From contig OX104115.1 of the NCBI GenBank assembly GCA_944474755.1, positions 67,190,605 through 67,254,604 of the forward strand: 64,000 nt of DNA, read 5' to 3'. Below are positions 51,901 to 63,900 of the stretch, piece by piece. Within the stretch, counting starts at the first letter, position 1. Every line of letters begins with the position of its first letter. Under the pieces are notes generated by a model. It was not told the origin of the DNA, ran no database searches, and worked only from the letters and a program-made list of their open reading frames with translations. A program made the translations under genes and the position numbers. The stretch comes from Limnoperna fortunei (lineage: Eukaryota; Mollusca; Bivalvia; Mytilida; Modiolidae).

Positions 51901-54900
51901 CATCACACAGGTACTGCAAATGAATGTAGCAATCTTGCTGGGGTGTTGTCAATTGTTCTCTCCTTGTTCCATCAATGTTAACCTTCTTATATTTTTGCCA
52001 CCAATCTCCCTAGGTATTGACCATATATGGACAGAGGTACTTTCTCTGCTAATTGAAATAAACTGGTAAGTAATTTGGTTTGTTTTTGTTTGTTTGAACG
52101 GCGTTAAACACCACTTTCTGAAATTGTTTACCTCAAAGGCAGAGAACCCAGAGGAAACCCCAGACCTTTTGGCAGGAAAAATTGCAATCCCTATCAGTAA
52201 AGGTTGCAGTCCAGCACACCATCCCTAAAGTAAGGCTCAAACCTGCAGCCTTAGTGTTGACAGGCACATGATCAATATAAGAACAGTCCAGCACACCATG
52301 ACTGCAGTAAGGCTCGAACCTGCAGCCTTAGTGTTGACAGGCACATGATCAACAGAAGAACAGTCCAGCACACCATGACTGCAGTAAGGCTCGAACCTGC
52401 AGCCTTAGTGTTGACAGGCACATGATCAGTAGAAGAACAGTCCAGCACAACATGACTGCAGTAAGGCTCGAACCTGCAGCCTTAGTGTTGACAGGCACAT
52501 GATCAATAGAAGAACAGTCCAGCACACCATGACTGCAGTAAGGCTCGAACCTGCAGCCTTATGTGATGACAGGCACATGATCAATAGAAGAACAGTCCAG
52601 CACACCATGACTGCAGTAAGGCTCGAACCTGCAGCCTTAGTGTTGACAGGCACATGATCAATAGAAGAACAGTCCAGCACACCATGACTGCAGTAAGGCT
52701 CGAACCTGCAGCCTTAGTGATGACAGGCACATGATCAATAGAAGAACAGTCCAGCACACCATGACTGCAGTAAGGCTCGAACCTGCAGCCTTAGTGTTGA
52801 CAGGCACATGATCAGTAGAAGAACAGTCCAGCACACCATGACTGCAGTAAGGCTCGAACCTGCAGCCTTAGTGTTGACAGGCACATGATCAGTAGAAGAA
52901 TATGATGTACCTTAACCATTGAGCCACTTTTGCAACAAACATACTTTCATTTTACTCTCATACTCATTATGGTTTATTTCAATATTTCAGATGCCAGCAC
53001 CTTAGAAGCAGAAGATGAACACTTAATGAAGCTGTCCAACCCTGCTACCATAATAATAGACTCATCTTATACTGGTCCCCATTTGGAATTTCCAATGACA
53101 CATGTGCAACTTCAAAGTCTAATCCAGGCTTTCAAATCAAAACAGGTAACCAGTTGGTTTGTATTCACTACCATCAGTTTTCATGCTTACATTCCAAATT
53201 GAACTCTTCATATTTTCATTCTCATAGAATGCAATTGAAATTTAAATATATTTAACAATGTTGCCTTCATAGTGAAATTAAAATGAAGAAAATGAAGTTC
53301 AGATACTTAAAAATAAGTAATTAAAAAAAAAAAACATGATTTAGGACTTGTTGATGCATTACAACGATATTGGCTTCTTCCGCCTAAATACACAGCTTTA
53401 TAGAGCTAGCTTGGGATAATATGTTACCCTGGGGACCTACATACCCCACCCCCTGTTAAGAATAAGTTTATGCCTTAGAAATAAAGCAGATTGTAAAACA
53501 TTGCCTTGGAAACATTTAAGATCATCATAGATTTTGCACCAACATCATAGGTTTTGTATTGAGTGTACTTAATTACTTCGAGTTTATTTCGTGTGAAATT
53601 CATTTAAATTTGACTAGCAATACACATGTAAACAAAATTCTTGATTTTTGGGAAAAAAAAATCAAGATTTGGTATTAAATAGACAGAAAATTAAAACAAA
53701 TGATGTACTGTGTTGTGATATTCATATAAATGCTCAATTTACATGAACTTTCTTGATATCAGGTACCAGTCTATCTGTAAAAGGGAGATAATTCAATAGG
53801 TGCAAAGAATTGACAAATGAATGTTTGTTTCATGAGTAGGCAGTATCAGATGAAAAAAACTTGTTAAATCTTCTATTTAATTATATCCTAAAATAAAAAA
53901 ATATGTAGAATTTAATATATAAAAGGGAGATAAACCATATGCAAAATTTATAGATAATCACTGAACTGATTGAACCCAAATATGAGGGCAAATTCTACTA
54001 ATTAGAGCTTTACATAAACCCTGTGGTGGGTTTGAACCAGAAAAGGGAACCCAAAACCTCCCCCTTTGGATTGTAATACACAAACATGCAGAAATGTAGA
54101 ACAGAAACAAATGAGCAAAAACCTTCACCTGCACAATACAGAACCAAAAGAAACAACTTTTATTTTCAAAGACCTACACAACACAAGACTGCCAACTGGT
54201 TTAAAACTCTTAAATGGGCTGTTTCTACTAAGCTTTTATCTGTTTTACAGAGGTTACATGCCAAATACCTGTTACAGCTGTTTCTACTAAGCTTTTATCT
54301 GTTTTACAGAGGTTACATGCCAAATACTTGTTACAGCTGTTTCTACTAACCTTTAATCTGTTTTACAGAGGTTACATGCCAAATACTTGTTACAGCTGTT
54401 ACATGAGACGCGTACACGATTGAAGAAGCTTCCAAATATCAACCAGGCTAGTACATCTATATCATACAAGATACAGTATGTGGGGATTTACATGGGAAGC
54501 TGAATCGACCTCCCCATCCTCAATCCGATTCCTTCTCACCCAGAAATCTAAGAAAAAAAAAAACAGTTATATTATTTTCATGAATAATAAGTCCATCCCA
54601 CACATACCATCCCCCCCTACCACCCTGAAACCCAATACCTTCATAGACACAAAAAGTCCTAAAATTTGACCTGGTCCTATCTAACACCCAGATAACTCCA
54701 TTCCCACACCCAATAACCATACATATACCTGTTATAAATGAAGAAACAAATGCTTCACCTTTTTAATGTCTTCTTGTAAATATTATTTTAGTTCTATAAT
54801 CTCAGTTTTCTCATAAGTGATAATGAATAGAAAACACAGTTTTATTTTTTATTGTTGCAAAGAATAGAAACCTTAGTAATAAAAAAACCAGAGACTCACA

Positions 54901-57900
54901 GATGGATACATTGTTGCAAAAAAAACGACAAAACAAAACTGTTAATGGTTGATTGGATGTTTGCTGTACATCCAGCAAGCAGTATTTCATCTTTTTTCAA
55001 GATGAGTAAAGCTTTCATTGAATGTTCCACATAATGTATGTTTGAACTGTTAACCTTGGTTTGATTTCCGTAATAATCATTCATATATAATATATTATCT
55101 TTTTGTCAATTACTTATTTACTTATTAATTATGAATTTATGTTTTCAGAATGGTCTTCCTTCTGTAGACAATCCATATATCTTCAATGGAGATTTTGTTG
55201 ACAGGGGAAGTAACTCTATTGAAATTGTTATCATCTTATTTGCTAGTTTTCTGTTATATCCCAATGACATGTTTATTAATCGTGGAAACCATGAAGATCA
55301 TATAATGAACATTAGGTAAATATTACATAGATTATTTTTTTATTCAAGTTATTATTTCAGGAGGAATAATATTATTCAATAATGCACTTTTGAAGAGGTC
55401 CATATAAAGGATAAATTGACTGAATTAAAAGTCTTTAATTTTTATATTACATACAAATACTATATCTAAAATTGCAATATGTATGCCCAACCATATTGTT
55501 TATGGATTAAATATTAAAGGCAAACCTTGGCTTAGCCAGTCACAAATAATACTGCACCCCATATGCACTTTTAAATGATATGTAACTATTACATAATCCT
55601 CCCCCAATAAAAAATGGACGCCGTGATATAGCTGAAAAATTGCTGAAACTGGCATTAAACAACATTCAAACAAACAAACAAAAAATCAAGCTACAGGAGC
55701 AGTGCATCTAGTCAGGCGTTATCAGTGACACATAAATCAAAAAAAGTTATTGGAATGCCAACATAAGGATTATAAAGAGATTTTTACATTAAAATTACCA
55801 AAGCTTACGCAAAATTTTAAACTTTTGGGAAGTCTGAGAAAGGACTACAAATGAAAGCATAACTTGGAACAGTCACCTAAGAATTAATTTGGCATGGGTA
55901 AACCTGTTAATAGGGTTCTAACACTCCCTCTTTATTGTTATAAACCCTATCAGTACACACATGTATAAATATGTCTTACAATAACATAAAGGGGCCTCGT
56001 TGGCAGAGTGGTTAAGGTAGTTTGTCTACTATTGATCACATGGTCTGTCAACACTGAGATTGCGGGTTCGATTCTCACTGTGGGCAGGGTGTACTGGACT
56101 CCAATCTTAATTGACAAGGATTGCCAGTTTTCCTACTGCAGGTCGGGGGTTTTCTCCAGGTACTCGGCTTCCTCCCCCAATAAAAACAGGATGCCATGAT
56201 TTACCTGAAAAATTGCTGAAAATGGCATAAACATCATTCAAACAAACAATACAACAACATAAATCAAATCACATGCTTCTATACAGAACAAAAACAACAC
56301 AAAATAACACAAAAATCACCTGCTCAATACAGAACCGACAGAACAGAAGTTATACAGTACATGTACAATGTTCATCTAACTATTCAAGAATAAAATGTAT
56401 CTGTATATTATATATTTAAGGTATGGATTTGTGAAGGAAATTCACAGAAAATATACAGTGAGTATATTCAACAAGAATCGTTAATAAAATGGGTAGACAG
56501 GAACTGGTGGCACTGCCTTTTCCTCCTTCACCCCACTTTGGCCCTCCCCCATTTCCTACCCCCCAAACTATATGATCTCTATGATTATAGTGATGATTGA
56601 TGATATGGTACTTTAATCAATTTTACTTCAGTCTACTTTTTTGTGAACAAGTTTAATGTGTTATATGCATGGACCTAGGGGGACTTTGGTGGCTGGTTAA
56701 AGTAGTTAGTTATTTACTATTATACATGTGGTGTGTGGTCACTGAGGTTGCTGGTTCTAGCCTCATTGTGGGGCAGGTGTACTCAACTTCAATCTTAATC
56801 GACAAGGATTGCCAGTTTTCCTACCTCAGGTCAAGGTTTTCTCAATTTACTTTGGCTTTTTCTGCCAAAAAAAACTGGGCTCCATGATACAGCTGAAAAA
56901 TTGCTGCAAAAGGCTTTAAACCCAATTCAAAAAAAAAAAAAATTAGACTTAGGTCACTGTTTCAAAAATAAATTCTCAGCATTCATATTTTTGCTTTTAA
57001 CTTGTTAGGTGATAAAGTCTATTTGGAATAGAAATTACTAAAACCATTATTCTTGTTTATTGCAGGTTCATGCAACTAAGGTTTTACGACTGTTTGAAGA
57101 TGTTTTCAGTTGGTTGCCAGTAGCAACAATTATTGACAGGAAGCTATTTGTGGTGCATGGTGGGATATCTGATGCCACTGATTTAAAAGAGATAGCCAGG
57201 ATAGACAGACATAAGGTGAAATTGATTGGGAAACCAGTTTGTCAAATATTTCCTGTGTCTCATGACATCTTAGGAATCATATGATTAAATTAATCAAATA
57301 AATCTGAGAATTAAATGATACAGTAAAACATATGTTAACCAAATCACAAATAAAACAGAAAACTGTGTAGAACATAATACATATCTATATTATACAATTG
57401 TCACTCTTAATGGAGTGTGACCCGATGGTTTTTCTCCCAGAGAAAGTAAAGGTCATCTCATGCTTCTTTTTCAGGGAAGAAAAACTGCAGTCTCCCACTC
57501 AAAGAAGGGAGATAATTCTAATATAACACAGAATATCTAACTTTCTCACAGAAGTTTTCTATATCCAGAATGTTTTTTGTACCCCCACTTAGAGGAAGAG
57601 GGGTATAATGTTTTATCCTTGTCTTTTTGTTCGTTTGCTTGTTCATCTGTCGGTAACAAAAGTTTCTGTGGCAGTTTTCTAAGCAACTCAGGGGCTGCTC
57701 TGGCTTCTAAAAAGCTGGCGCCAAAAAAATCGCCAACTGCAATTTTCCGTCGCCAGTTTTGTAAAAGTGTCGCCATATTAGAAATCGCTAGATTACTATA
57801 TGACATGGCGAAATTGTTTAACACTATGTAGTATGTGTGACATATTCTGTAACGTCGGACGAAATCCAAGTTTGCCGGACTCTTAATTCAATTTTTCAAA

Positions 57901-60900
57901 AGTTTGGTCTCGAGCAGCCCGTACACTAATTGTATTTTAATCATGAAAAGATGTGTAAGTGATTTCTTGTTGGCAGAAAACCAAAATTTTACAGTAATTT
58001 ATTAGAAACATCTATTCCCGTGAACTTAAAACCGGAAATACTGAAAATAAAACTACGCATGTGTAAGAGTTTTCTAATTACGAAATTAAGACGGACATCC
58101 GGTCCGGAAATCACTCAACAACGACGTCAGTTTTCATACCTGTATTTGATTAATTACATTATAAAAAAAATATTACTACAAAAATATGTTTGTTTTGTTA
58201 TTTTTATAAATTAACAGCATTAATTGTTTTATTACACGTCTACTCAATGTGATGCAGGTAAAGCTGCTTTTCATCAGACAACTTTGTTGATTCATTTATT
58301 GCCGATTTCCGTTTAATAACTCCAAATAACACACATGTCACTGGATACTACACAATACACGTGTATTTACGACCATAGAAGCCGACAAAGGATCTTTAAT
58401 GATGCAATCGCCGATTACCGATAAATTTAAAACGTGCATGCATCGTTCAACACTATAAAACCTTGGCGCCAAAAAAATCGCCAGACGCAATATTTTGTCG
58501 CCAAATGAAAAAAAAAATCGCAATTGGCGACATTGGCGAAGCCCAGCGCGACCCCTGCAACTATAGGATGCAGAAGCATGATAGCTTGCATATTGTTTTG
58601 TGCTATAGTACCATATGGTGTATAGCCATTTTATTCTCCTTTGTCATCTACTTCTTGTTTGCTGAATACTTAGATGTTTACACATAGTTGATATACATGA
58701 AAATTTTTTGTGAAAGTGTGGGGATTTTTACACATAGTTGATATACATGAAAATTTTTTGTGAAAGTGTGGGGTATGACTAGTGATCATTAGCTCACAGT
58801 CCAAGCTTGTTTATCATTAAAATATGTGAACTACAGTATGTGGACAAAAGTCATTCCGTTTTTTCCACCATATTGGAAATAATACTTAATTTTTTATAAC
58901 AATTAAAACAAGTACTCACCACTCCCCTGTTGTTGAAAAACCTCAATATTTGGTTATATGTCCCTTTGAACGTATTACTTTCTGTAGTCGGCGTGGAATG
59001 GATCTATACAAGTTCTGGATATACAAAATAGTGACAGAATTCCAAGCAGTGATGAGCACAGATTTAAGGTCCTCGGTAGAATTTATGTTAGAAATATTTC
59101 TTTTGACATGATTTTTTATAAGAAGCCAAATATTTTCGATAATGTTAATATCGGGAGATTGCGCAGGCCAAGGTAAACAAGATAGCTGGTTTCTTTCCTT
59201 CCAGGATTTTGTTGCATGCAACGCATGGCATGGCGCATTGTCATCCTGAAACAAGCAACCTTCATTAGGGAAATGCTTCACAATAACAGGCCAAAGATTG
59301 TTATCTAGAACCTCTATATACTTTTCACTGTTCATATTTCCATTTACAAACACTAAAGTACCTACACCATAATAGGTTATGCAGCCCCATACCATCATAG
59401 TAAGTTGCTTCCAACAGTATGGCTTGACGTACCCAAGACACTCGGGGCGATAAGCTTCTCCACGCGTTCTCCAAACTTTAACAAGTCCTGTGCCACTGAC
59501 AACAACTTTCATTTCATCACTAAATATCACTGTTCTCCAGTTATTCTGTACTGTCCATGTTAAATGAGTGCGGCACCAATGAACTCTGCGTAAACGGTTG
59601 ACAGCCCGGACTAATTTTTTACGAATTGAACATTTTTTATAGTCAAATTTATATAAAGCCCTCTGAATTGTCCTCTTACACACTTAAACATGATTTTGGT
59701 TGTTGAATTTGTTCGTAATATCAACTAATGTTGCCGACCTGTCCTCTCTTATACTTCGGTTCAAAATCCGACAGCTCCGGTCGTCCATTTTTGGTGGTCT
59801 TCCACTTTGAGTTTATTATCAGATGAACCTCGCTCTTCAAATCTTTTGATAAACTTCAGAACAGTAGAATAATTAATCCCTTAAAGCTCAGCAATCTTAC
59901 TTTTCTTCATGCCCAACTTGTACAGTTGCAGGATCTAGTCTTTTTTGTCTGGAGTCATTTCCTTTCTTGGAGTAGCCATCGCTAACAAAAATACTTTTCT
60001 GTTTTGACAGTTGGGCGGAAATACGTCATTTTTATAAAAATGACGTCATTTTTACTATATATTATGTCATTAATTTATGACCTTATTTGACGTTGTTTTT
60101 ATTACCGTGAATGTACTGTAAAACGGGTGGTAAAAGTAATTTGCAAAAATCAACATGGCGGAAACGGAATGACTTTTGTCCACGTGCTGTATAATTGGTA
60201 ACATCAGAGGTTTATGAGGAAATTTGCATTAGCAGTGGACTTTACAATGTCACCTTACAAATAGGGGATAACCTAATGAATGGGTAATTATATTATGTCA
60301 TTATTTAATCAAGTCAAATGGAAGATATTTTTATGAGCATGGAATATAAATAAATACTAATAATGTGAAGATAATTTCATGTCGTCTGTTGTTGTACAGG
60401 TTACATGAATATAATAAGCCTTGTTTATTAATAAACACTACATAAATTCATATTTGTGGCAGTCCTGTATTATTGATCATGTGCCTGTCAACACTAAGTT
60501 TATGGGTTTGAGTGCCATTGTGCAGATGTGCTCGATTCCAATCCCAATTGACATGAATTGCCAGTTTTCCTATTTAAGGTCAGGGGTTTTTGCCAGGTAT
60601 TCCGGCTTCCTTCCATAATAAATGGATGAAACAATAAGCTGAAAAATTGCTGAATGTGTGTAGTGTTTAACCCATATTTAAACAAACAAACAAACAAATA
60701 TTAATATTTCTTAGTGTTTCTAACTTTAAAAATTGGTGTTTTATACATTTTACATTGCAAAAAAGAATGTTGCAATTAATACTGAAATAATCACAGCTAA
60801 ATATCAAAGGAAAGTCTGAATTACATATTTTTTCATTGAATTGAAGAAAGCTTATATTTTGGCAGGAATACATAAAGGGGAGATAAACCAACACAAACTC

Positions 60901-63900
60901 TACAATTTAAAAACAAAAAAATTTAACAATTCACAAAAAATTAACCAATAGCAAATAACAGAAAAGTCAAATACATAGCAAGGTTTTGATTGTGTCAAAT
61001 CATAACTGATTCAAATTTGAATATTCAATTGTAGTTTCTGTCACTGTTACATCCGCCTCGGGAGGATGGAGACATTATGTTGTTGACAGAACAGGAAATT
61101 TGTGATTGGAAACAGGTAACAATAATGACCCCTGTACAGATTACATAGATCAATAACCTGTCAATCAATATAATATTAAAAATTATCGTCAGTATCAGTG
61201 CCAAAATGTTAACATACTAGCTGTTTTAAATAGCAACATGATTGTTGTATATTGTGTCAAATTTTTTCTTATTTTTATTACTTTTTACTTATTAAGGACC
61301 TTTTTATTTTCTAAGGTCACTTATTAATAAGGTATTACTGTATAACAAACTGTAACGTTTATTTGTGAGGTGGTAATTTGATGGATGGCTGAAGAGTACA
61401 AAGCCATTTCCTGTATGGCTTCATACTTTAAGCTAGCAAGGGGAACCTGCTTTATATCTACGAGAAACCAGAGAACCTGAGCAATAAAGGAACATAACGG
61501 GTGTATTTACTGTATCAAGCTGTGAATCTTCAAAGACTTCAATTACATGTTTGTTTGTAACCTCTGTTATGATTACAATAGGGCACCAAGTCCAGTGTGC
61601 AGGTTCAACTACCTAGTGCACATAGTTCACAGGACCACAGAAAGACCTTACCTTAGTGTCTTTGTTTAGAGGACCTCTGAGTCCATTTTAGACAGGCTTT
61701 TCCTACATAGTTCACTTTGTTCAGAGGACCACAGAGGCCATTTCAAACAGGCCCCACTGAAGAGTCTTCAATAGATTTATTATACCCCCTGCAAACTTGT
61801 TTGGGGGGTTATATAGGAATCACCCTGTCTGTCTGTCTGTCTGTCTGTCCACATCCCTTGACAGATTTTGATGAAACTTTACATGAAGGAAGTACATCAT
61901 ATGTAGATGTGCATGAAGAATTTTCGTCGCTGTCGTGTATTATTCAGGGGAGATAATTGGACTTAGACTTTTTAAATATAGTATTCAGTGGGAGACCTCG
62001 TAAGCGCAACTCCTCCTAAACCGTTTGACAGATTTTGATGAAACTTTACATGAAGGAAGTATATCATATGTAGATGTGCATGAAGAATTTTCGTTGCTCT
62101 CAGATATTCTTCAGGGGAGATAATTGGACTTGAAAGTGAAGCGGGGGGTATCCCTTTGTGAGCGTACTCACAGTCCACACTTGTTCCATTAGCCTTTTAT
62201 CATATTTTATAGATATGCTTTTAACTTCACATACAACAATGTCTAGGCAGCCTTGTGTTCAACAAATAATCAGAGGTATTCAAAACTTTTAAATTTTGAT
62301 TTGATTTGATTTGATTTGATTTCATTCATTTTTTGCAGATGTTGGATTTAGTTTGGAGTGATCCCCGTCCACAAACAGGCTGTTCACCTAACTCGTTCAG
62401 AGGGGGTGGGGTTTATTTTGGAAGTAATGTCACAGATGCTTTCCTTTCTAAACATAATCTGAAAGGAATAATTAGATCTCATGAATGTAAAACAGAAGGT
62501 TTTGAATTTTGTCATAATCAAAAGGTAATTTTTTGCACTGGTAATAACCTTGATTCTTATCATTAATTGTATTTTGTTATAAGTTTGTTTTGTTTTTTGT
62601 TTTTTTTTTTTTTGTGGCATTTAATTTAGTTTCTTGCAGTATACCTAATATATCATGACAACTTTTTTTATTGCTGGAGGATTTAATGATGTGACTTGAC
62701 ACATTCTTGTTCTATCCACTAGTTGTGATCAAAGCAGCAACTTTGGTTTGACAAAATCAAGAATTAAACCTACTGTACAACAACATCAAACCTGCCTTAG
62801 TAACCACCTTTATATATATATATAACCTTAATTTATTTTCCCTTAATATGGCATTTCTTGGTAAAGTAACATGTTTATAAAGATCACCTGTCTTAAGTGA
62901 CCATAACTTTTAAGTCTCCTTTGAAGGCTCACATAAGACAGGTTAGACTGTAGCAAGTTTTAATGTTAGAAAGGGAAAGAACTCTGTAGAAAGTTCACAT
63001 CAACTGGTTTGACTGTACTGAACATTTTACTTCGGGGGACTAGAAATATTTTAAACTAGATTAATATGATAAACATTAAAATAAATATTGTCTACTTTTA
63101 GGTGTTAACAGTATTCTCAGCATCAAACTACTACGAATACGGGAGTAACAGAGGTGCTTATCTAAAATTAGTAGGACGAGATTTACGCTATAACCTGGTC
63201 CAATACGCTACATCAAAGGCATCACGGAGGAAAATTACCTTTACACAAAGGTTAGGAGCCTATCTATATTGTTGATCAAAATATGTATCTGAGATATCTT
63301 AGTAAAATGGTGTTTTATTGTGACTGGTTAAATTTTAAGCATACCATCGACCTGTTTACAAACCACTCTAAGGAGAGGTAAACATTGATCTCATTTTATA
63401 GCTGGTTTTTTTAACATGTTTACATTGAATCTTACATATGGCATGTTCAGCAAATCTTTTGGCATATCCTTTGTGATATTTAGTTAAGAGACAGATAACC
63501 AACACTAGCAGACCTTTTAACCTTTCAAGGTTAAAGTTTTTTCCAATGTAACATTGTTTTGAGCTGAAATCGTTGTCTAATATTTATCATAACAAAACAT
63601 ACTTGTTTTCAGGGGGCAGGGTGGCCGAGTGGTTAAGGTAGTTAGTCTGTTATTGATCATGTGGTTTGTCAACACTGAGGTTGAGAGTTTGAGTTTCACT
63701 GTAGGCAGGGTGTACTCGACTTCAATCTTAATTGACAAGGATTGCCAGTTTTCCTACCAAAGGTCAGCTAGGGTTTTCTCCGGATATTCCGGCTTCCTCC
63801 CCTAATAAAAACTGGATGTCATGAAAAATTGCTGAAAGTGGCATTAAACATCATTCAAACAAACAAACAAACAAACTTGTTTTCATATTAACTTGTTTCA

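Larger units (their letters stand above)
50313..52081. other. PPEF intron 4, right part
   Basis: Unique AT-rich DNA apart from the 28-bp array (50,826-51,110) and the weak cassette exon candidate at 52,015. Confidence 0.5.
57580..58810 (+). mobile_element. tandem-core (pearl/Helitron-like) element, split by a nested insertion
   Basis: The left end is TACCCCCACTTAGAGG, folding back on AGGGGTATA; the right end is GTGTGGGGTATG...AGCTCACAGTCCAAGCTTGTTT. The CAGGGG element at 57,689-58,557 interrupts it. A 50-bp direct repeat (58,672-58,776) lies near the right end. The architecture matches other copies at 27.5 and 61.8 kb. Confidence 0.6.

Noticed and set aside
56008..56199. Short frames in SINE copies (also at 26.9, 41.5, 56.7 and 60.4 kb)
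   Set aside because: They recur in every SINE copy and follow its sequence, not a gene.
57577..57831. Frames on both strands at 57.55-57.87 kb
   Set aside because: They cross the border of the nested CAGGGG element and show no family similarity.
58943..59683. A host gene encoding a 246-residue protein
   Set aside because: It is the catalytic half of a Tc1 transposase within TIRs and TA duplications.
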